A DNA stretch of 34,483 bases, from NCBI GenBank assembly GCA_034431435.1, contig DAOUDG010000011.1, positions 1 through 34,483 on the forward strand. Reading direction: 5' to 3'. Positions within the stretch are counted from its first letter, which is position 1. Each line of letters opens with the position of its first letter. The position numbers were made by a program, and so were the translations under genes. The notes beneath the pieces are model-generated. The model saw only the letters and a list, made by a program, of their open reading frames with translations. It ran no database searches and was not told the origin of the DNA. Source of the DNA: JAHCIE01 sp034431435. Its GTDB lineage: Bacteria; Chloroflexota; Anaerolineae; Epilineales; JAHCIE01. This document shows positions 29,868 through 34,483 of this stretch, piece by piece.

Positions 29868-31670
29868 TTAGTTCAGGTTGCCGCAGGCAATCACCGGCCC
29901 GAAGGGCGGGTTGCCCCGATTGTTTACGTCCAGGTAGGCCGCCTCGGACACGATGGCGGCCCAATCGCGGTTGCCCACCCAGGCGGTGATGGTGGCCGTG
30001 CCGGAGGCGTCGGCTACCAGATTCGGCATTGTCAGCAGGACTGGCCCCGGCAGCGCGCAGGTCCCGCGATGGAAGCGTAGGGCGTGGGAGCTACCCGGCG
30101 TCAGGCCGGACATGGTGACCCGCACCCGATATGCCCCTGCCGTGGCCGAGACCACGATGACGCCGGCACCGGATGGCCCGTTGGGACTCTTGGGATCGAG
30201 GGATGTCACGTAGGAGTCGTCCAGATTGGGGGGTAGAGTCGTGTACGGCCGCAGGAAGACCGACGGCTGATATGCGGCAAAGGCTGGCGCGGCGGGAATG
30301 ACGGTCCCCGCGCTCGGCGAGATGACGTTGTACTCCGGCCCCAGCGCGGCGGCCTGGGCGTTGAGAGCCGCGACGTTGGTCGTATCGTCCCACTGGCCGG
30401 TCGCCACGCGGCGCTCAAGCGCGCTCAACGCCGTCAGAACCTCCGCTGGCGAGAAGGTGCAGTGGCCCGCGCGCCTGACGTACATTTGTCGCAGGAATTG
30501 CCCTGAGCCGGCCTGCACTGTCACGCTCTGATAGGCCTGCTCGTTCTGCACCGGGGTCAGGCCATCATCTGTCGTATGCAGCGTCAGCATGGGGCGGTTC
30601 AGCCGGCCGTCGAAGGCGATGTAGCGGGCGAGATAGTCGAGAGCGTAGGGGTTGGCGTCGATGCGCGGCGCGACGTCCAGCCGCGTCAGGTCCGCATTCA
30701 GGTCAAGGCCCGCCTGCTGGTAGAGCGCCTCCACCATCGGCCGCAGGCCCGAGTTTTCCAGTTGCAGTTGATAGCTGACGGCCGCGTTGCCCGACGGGTT
30801 GCCGCCCGCGAACTGCTCCATGTTGGCGCGGTAGCCGAAGGTGAAGGGCACGCCCACGTTCTTGAGCCACAGGTATTGATTCAACTGGCGGGCGGCGAAG
30901 TCGGTCGCAGCTGGCTCCGGCGTCAGCGCGGTGAACCAGCCGGGGGTCGAAGACACTGCCGCCGCCAGGGCGATGCGCGCGCGGCCCTGAGGTGTGGCCT
31001 GCGCCGCATCGAGCGCCTGCACCGCCGCGCCTGCGTTGAGCGCCGGGGCGGTGATATTGACGAGCTGGAGCGACGACTGGGGCGCGACCAGAGTCTTGAA
31101 GACGAAACCACCGTCCAGGCTCAGGTTCCACGCGCCAGGGCTGCCCGCCATCACGCCGCACAACGCGAGCGCGCCGTCGAAGCGATCGGAGTTGTTGGCG
31201 AGCAGGCCGCCCGTTACCAGGCCGCCCAACGACCCACCCCAGGCGACCACCCGGCGCGGTGTGCCGATGTTGGCCTGGAAATAGTTGAGCAGCGCGAGCT
31301 GATCGCGCAGGGCTGGCTGGACCGCCCAGCCGGTCGCGCTCCACGACGAGCCAGCCAGGGCATAGCCCTGGGCGAGCAGGGTCGGCGCCAGGGCCGCCGG
31401 CGCATTCTCGGCGGGGTTCGGCGCGCCCGGAGCGCGGTAGCCATGACTCCACAGCAGGAGCGTCCCATTCCAGTTGCTGGGAACCTGGATGATGTAGGCG
31501 GCGCCATCGATGACGCCGGTCGTGGTCTGCACGGAGTCGTCGGCGGCGGCGGGGGCGGCCGTAGCGAGGAAGCTCATGAGCAGCAGGCACACCACCAGAG
31601 TCGTCGCCGCCAGGGTCACCCACCGGGGGACAGCGCGCCGCCACGTGCGGGTTGAGGCAGGCCGAGACAT
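29868..31670 (-). CDS. Secreted alpha/beta hydrolase with C-terminal CHRD/Cu-Zn-SOD-like domain
   Basis: A 600-residue protein. The signal peptide (LAATTLVVCLLLMSFLATAA, then PAAADD) indicates export. The alpha/beta hydrolase part includes LLLWSHGYRAPG (oxyanion region), the nucleophile elbow WGGSLGGLVTGG (Ser147), an acid Asp in HTTDDGLTPVQNE and the His in RRAGHCTFSP. The last 110 residues (AGAYRVRVTMSGLTPGSSHAL to FGPVIACGNLN) resemble CHRD or Cu/Zn-superoxide-dismutase-like domains. The His-x-His of that family is reduced to a single His here (FHRGTC). The substrate is not readable. AAGGAGA precedes the ATG at 31670; the longer in-frame start at 32264 overlaps glnA and is rejected. Confidence 0.87.
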   Translation of the reverse strand: MSRPASTRTWRRAVPRWVTLAATTLVVCLLLMSFLATAAPAAADDSVQTTTGVIDGAAYIIQVPSNWNGTLLLWSHGYRAPGAPNPAENAPAALAPTLLAQGYALAGSSWSATGWAVQPALRDQLALLNYFQANIGTPRRVVAWGGSLGGLVTGGLLANNSDRFDGALALCGVMAGSPGAWNLSLDGGFVFKTLVAPQSSLQLVNITAPALNAGAAVQALDAAQATPQGRARIALAAAVSSTPGWFTALTPEPAATDFAARQLNQYLWLKNVGVPFTFGYRANMEQFAGGNPSGNAAVSYQLQLENSGLRPMVEALYQQAGLDLNADLTRLDVAPRIDANPYALDYLARYIAFDGRLNRPMLTLHTTDDGLTPVQNEQAYQSVTVQAGSGQFLRQMYVRRAGHCTFSPAEVLTALSALERRVATGQWDDTTNVAALNAQAAALGPEYNVISPSAGTVIPAAPAFAAYQPSVFLRPYTTLPPNLDDSYVTSLDPKSPNGPSGAGVIVVSATAGAYRVRVTMSGLTPGSSHALRFHRGTCALPGPVLLTMPNLVADASGTATITAWVGNRDWAAIVSEAAYLDVNNRGNPPFGPVIACGNLN

Positions 31671-31725
31671 AGCAAAGTCTCCTTCGTCCAGGACGCCGTC
31701 CTGACCGGTAGGGGGAAGGGCAACA

Positions 31726-31754
31726 ATTGTATCCGGTAACGAGCCAGGCCGCAA
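31726..31754 (-). promoter_or_regulatory. Promoter of the alpha/beta hydrolase gene
   Basis: On the minus strand TTGCGG (3/6, 31749-31754), 17 bases, TACAAT (5/6, 31726-31731), about 50 bases before the ATG at 31670. Confidence 0.45.
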
Positions 31755-31792
31755 GACGTTATTCTTGTACCTACGGCCTGAATTGACACAAC

Positions 31793-31821
31793 GCATCAAG
31801 GGCGGTAAAGTTCGCCTCGTC
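31793..31821 (+). promoter_or_regulatory. Promoter of glnA
   Basis: Perfect TTGACA (31793-31798), 17 bases, TAAAGT (4/6, 31816-31821), about 60 bases before the glnA ATG. I see no convincing GlnR-type or NtrC-type site. Confidence 0.6.
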
Positions 31822-31887
31822 CCGGGGGGCGGTCGGCCGGCGCATGGCGCGCCGCCCATTCTATGTCGATTCCAAGAGGAGGAAGGT

Positions 31888-33228
31888 ATGGGCCTGACGG
31901 CCGAGCAGCGCGCGGTTCTGGAAAAGGCGCGCGCCGACGAGGTGAAATTCGTCAACCTGCAATTCACTGACGTAGTGGGCATCATCAAGAGCGTCACCCT
32001 ACCCATCGAGCGGCTCCAGGAGGCCTTCGATCGCGGTATCTGGTTCGACGGCTCGTCCATCGAGGGCTTCACCCGTATCCACGAGTCCGACATGTTTCTC
32101 GTGCCCGACGCGGACACGTACCGCGTCTTGCCCTGGGGCGCGCAGTCGGGCAAGGTCGCCCGGCTGCTCTGCGACATCTTCACCCCGGCCGGTGACCCCT
32201 TCGAGGGCGACCCGCGCCGCATCCTGCGCCGCATGGTCGACGAGGCCAGGCAGCGCGGGTACACGTACTACACCGGCGTCGAGCTAGAGTTCTACCTGTT
32301 CACGCCGGACAACGGCCGCATCCGCCCGGCCCCCCACGATGTCGGCGGCTACTTCGACTTCTCGCCGCGTGACGAGGCGGGCCTGGTGCGCCAGGACATT
32401 ACCCGCGCCCTGGAAGAGATGGGCATGGAGGTGGAGATGATCCACCACGAGGTCGGCCCCGGCCAGCACGAGATCGACTTCAAGTACGCCGACGCTCTGA
32501 CCAGCGCGGACAATGCCCTGACCTTCCGCTACACGGTGAAGGCCATCGCCCAGCGCCACGGCCTGTACGCGACCTTCATGCCCAAGCCGATGTTCGGCCG
32601 GGCGGGCAGCGGCATGCACACCCACCAGAGTCTGTTCAAGGACGGGCAGAACCAGTTCTACCAGGCCAGCGACCCCTACAAGCTGTCGCCCCTGGCCTAC
32701 TCGTTCATGGCGGGCCAGTTGCAGCATGCTCGCGCCCTGGCCGCCATCGTCGCGCCCACGGTCAACTCCTACAAGCGGCTCGTGCCGGGCTATGAAGCGC
32801 CCGTCTACGTGTGCTGGGCGCAGATCAACCGCTCGGCGCTGATCCGCATCCCGCGCTACTCGCCGGGCCGCGAGAGCAGCACGCGCCTGGAACTGCGCTG
32901 CCCCGATCCCAGTTGTAACCCGTACCTGGCGTTCGCCGCCATGCTGGCCGCTGGCCTGAACGGTGTCGACCACCACCTGAGCGCGCCCGCGCCCACCGAG
33001 GAGGACGTGTTCCATTGGGACGCCGAGCGGCTGGCGCAGGCGGGCATCGCCACTCTGCCCGGCTCGCTCCACGAGGCGCTCACCGAGCTGGCTGCCGACG
33101 AGGTGGTGAAGGGGGCGCTCGGCAACCACGCCTACGAGGCCTTCGACCGCGCCAAGCGCGAGGAGTGGGACGAGTATCGCACCCGCGTCACGGAGTGGGA
33201 AGTCGAGCGTTACCTCGAAATCCTGTAA
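31888..33228 (+). CDS. glnA: Glutamine synthetase type I (GSI-alpha)
   Basis: A 446-residue ATP-dependent enzyme making glutamine from glutamate and ammonia, in a dodecamer. Motifs are WFDGSSIEGFTRIHESDMF, VELEFYLF, HEVGPGQHEIDF, GSGMHTHQSLF (ATP/Glu site) and NRSALIRIPRYSPGRES. The adenylylation-site Tyr region and the 25-residue insert of GSI-beta are absent. The Arg of GFTRIHESD (Arg63) matches Arg62 of Bacillus GSI-alpha, which mediates feedback inhibition by glutamine, so allosteric control is expected. AGGAGGAAGGT precedes the ATG at 31888. It appears to be a single-gene unit, closed by a strong terminator. Confidence 0.96.
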   Translation: MGLTAEQRAVLEKARADEVKFVNLQFTDVVGIIKSVTLPIERLQEAFDRGIWFDGSSIEGFTRIHESDMFLVPDADTYRVLPWGAQSGKVARLLCDIFTPAGDPFEGDPRRILRRMVDEARQRGYTYYTGVELEFYLFTPDNGRIRPAPHDVGGYFDFSPRDEAGLVRQDITRALEEMGMEVEMIHHEVGPGQHEIDFKYADALTSADNALTFRYTVKAIAQRHGLYATFMPKPMFGRAGSGMHTHQSLFKDGQNQFYQASDPYKLSPLAYSFMAGQLQHARALAAIVAPTVNSYKRLVPGYEAPVYVCWAQINRSALIRIPRYSPGRESSTRLELRCPDPSCNPYLAFAAMLAAGLNGVDHHLSAPAPTEEDVFHWDAERLAQAGIATLPGSLHEALTELAADEVVKGALGNHAYEAFDRAKREEWDEYRTRVTEWEVERYLEIL

Positions 33229-33232
33229 CAAA

Positions 33233-33269
33233 GAAGGCCCTGAGGGGTTCTGAACCCCTCAGGGCCTTC
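33233..33269. terminator. Bidirectional terminator after glnA
   Basis: GAAGGCCCTGAGGGGT (33233-33248) pairs perfectly with ACCCCTCAGGGCCTTC (33254-33269), 16 base pairs with a five-base loop. It lies between the convergent glnA and triple-META genes, starting five bases after the glnA stop. Confidence 0.85.
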
Positions 33270-33288
33270 GCTAGAGCAGCAGTCCAGT

Positions 33289-34483
33289 CTACTGGCCCGG
33301 CGCGTACGTTGCGGTGATCGCGCCAGACGCATCGCGCAGGAACAGGTTCCCGCCATCGATGCTCCACGTGGCCGTATTGCCCAGAGCCTTCACGTACAAC
33401 TGCTCCGTCTGCATGGCCGGCCCCTCGCATGCCTTCATCGTCGACATCACCGGGCCGATCTTGATGTTGGCGCCGTCGACGGTGTACGGGCCGTTGTAGG
33501 TGTTGCAGCCGCTGGAGCCAGAGATCCGCCCGTCCGTGCCGAACATAGCCGTCACGTCGACACCGGCGGGCACGCTGTCCACAGCGCCCCGGCCGTTATT
33601 GATGCCGGTCGCCTTCCAATTGGTGCCGGGCAGCCCCGACGCGGCCGCGCCAGGCAGGAAGTTCACCGACATGGCGTCCTGCGCCGTTCGCATCCCCAGC
33701 ACGCCGTTGAAGACCGACCACGTGGCCGACGACTGGAGCGCCTTCAGATACTGCGTTTCCTGCTCCATGATGGCCGGCTCGCACATCTTCCGCGTCGTTG
33801 CCAGTTGCCCGATCTTGATCTTGTTGCCATCGACCTGATAGGGGCCGCTGTAGGTATTGCAGCCCGCCGAGCCGCTCACCTTCCCATCCACGCTGAACAC
33901 GGCGGTCATGGGAGCGGCCGGGTTCACCGAGACCACGGCCTGCTTGCCGTTGTTGAAGGAGACGACGTCCCACGGGTTCGACGTGAGGGTCGGCGTTGCC
34001 GTTGCCTGGAAGGTCATACTGGCCTTGCCGCTGGCGTCCGAGATGGTCAGAGTGTCGCCGGTGATCTGGTAGGTCGCCGCCTTGCTCAGCCCCTGCAGGA
34101 ACAGCGCCTCCTGGGCCATGACCGCCGGGTCGGCGCAGGCCATCATCGTCGAGCCCGCCTGGCTGATGGTCAGCTTGTTGCCATCGACCTTGTAGCTGGC
34201 GAAGTAGGTGTTGCAGCCGGCCGTACCGGTGACGCGACCACCCTTGAACTCGGCGGTGACATTGGTGTTAGCCACAGCCTGGACGGTCTGTCCCTGGACG
34301 TTCGTGTACGACTGTAGCTTCCACACGGGTCCCTCCAGCGTTTGGGACGTCTTGCCGGCCGGGACTGTCTGGGGGGCTGGCGCGCCAGCCGCCGCAGTAG
34401 GCTGAGCGGCGACGCCGGCGGGCGCGGCGGCGGTAGCCCCTGCCTTCGGCGCGGCGGTCGCGCCAGCGGGCGCGGCGGCGGTG
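33289..34483 (-). CDS. Triple META-domain protein, N-terminus outside the window
   Basis: At least 398 residues are visible. Three META domains follow each other, each with a GCNTY motif (GTAGCNTYFASY, GSAGCNTYSGPY, GSSGCNTYNGPY) and a second Cys (MMACADP, RKMCEPA, MKACEGP). The pair per domain may form a disulfide in an extracytoplasmic protein. Upstream of the first domain the frame stays open to base 34483 as an Ala/Pro/Thr-rich linker (TAAAPAGATAAPKAGAT). The GTG at 34326 is therefore internal, and the true start, probably with a lipobox, lies off the window. It is related to the single-META lipoprotein at 22562. Confidence 0.88.
   Translation of the reverse strand, partial: TAAAPAGATAAPKAGATAAAPAGVAAQPTAAAGAPAPQTVPAGKTSQTLEGPVWKLQSYTNVQGQTVQAVANTNVTAEFKGGRVTGTAGCNTYFASYKVDGNKLTISQAGSTMMACADPAVMAQEALFLQGLSKAATYQITGDTLTISDASGKASMTFQATATPTLTSNPWDVVSFNNGKQAVVSVNPAAPMTAVFSVDGKVSGSAGCNTYSGPYQVDGNKIKIGQLATTRKMCEPAIMEQETQYLKALQSSATWSVFNGVLGMRTAQDAMSVNFLPGAAASGLPGTNWKATGINNGRGAVDSVPAGVDVTAMFGTDGRISGSSGCNTYNGPYTVDGANIKIGPVMSTMKACEGPAMQTEQLYVKALGNTATWSIDGGNLFLRDASGAITATYAPGQ

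Noticed and set aside
30576..31655. 359-residue plus-strand frame inside the alpha/beta hydrolase gene
   Set aside because: Arg-rich antisense shadow of a gene with signal peptide and catalytic motifs.
34324..34326. GTG as the start of the triple-META gene
   Set aside because: The frame stays open upstream to the window edge with a sensible linker, and the GTG lies inside the first META domain.
1..34483. tRNA, rRNA, CRISPR arrays, insertion sequences, phage or attachment sites
   Set aside because: I looked for T-loop signatures, regularly spaced repeats, transposase motifs and terminal inverted repeats and saw none.

Overview
The window is GC-rich, densely packed bacterial chromosome. It has 29 protein genes counting two cut by the window edges, plus one predicted leader peptide, and no rRNA, tRNA, CRISPR array or insertion sequence that I can see. 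The gene mix suggests a Chloroflexota-like organism: non-adenylylated GSI-alpha glutamine synthetase, a stand-alone E2-type acyltransferase, META-domain lipoproteins, a cytoplasmic-looking GH25 fusion, and an RND pump with a lipoprotein adaptor. That assignment is inference only. Promoters look like ordinary sigma-70 sites, and several are close to TTGACA-N17-TATAAT.

Layout. 1-236 is the start of rpsT (minus strand, UUG start). 478-4796 is a carbohydrate module: a ROK sugar kinase, then a transaldolase-family enzyme with DhaL and DhaK. The transaldolase-like protein has Gln where transaldolases keep the catalytic Glu, as in fructose-6-phosphate aldolase. This suggests it may release dihydroxyacetone for the neighbouring kinase. 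A strong hairpin at 4833-4867 closes the module. 5021-13591 is a co-directional run of twelve tightly spaced genes with a detoxification or resistance flavour: SDR, MOSC, GNAT, serine hydrolase, ABC-2 exporter pair, GNAT, APH-like kinase, DUF3565-TehB fusion, methyltransferase, phosphatase-like protein and ABM monooxygenase-like protein. 13770-17997 holds a three-catalytic-domain protein (GH25, C39-like peptidase, GH5-like), a second ABM protein and a lipoyl-less E2 acyltransferase.

18134-19474 encodes a ClbS/DinB-like domain fused to a complete RadC. It converges on a membrane-anchored serine hydrolase (19506-21524, minus). 21769-22434 is methylglyoxal synthase (mgsA) behind a leader that contains an intrinsic terminator, a possible anti-terminator and a short translated ORF. 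The ORF's stop overlaps the mgsA start. 22562-24921 has a META lipoprotein (minus), a MoaD/ThiS-like protein and an acetamidase/formamidase with two CxxC knuckles. 24965-29633 is an adaptor-plus-RND efflux operon with a perfect 12-bp-arm operator at its start site. 29868-31670 (minus) is a secreted alpha/beta hydrolase with a CHRD/Cu-Zn-SOD-like tail. 31888-33228 is glnA. 33289-34483 (minus) is a triple-META protein whose N-terminus lies outside the window.

The points most worth following up are the mgsA leader, the ClbS-RadC fusion, the aldolase-like transaldolase with DhaKL, the GH25-C39-GH5 fusion, and the palindromic operator of the RND operon.
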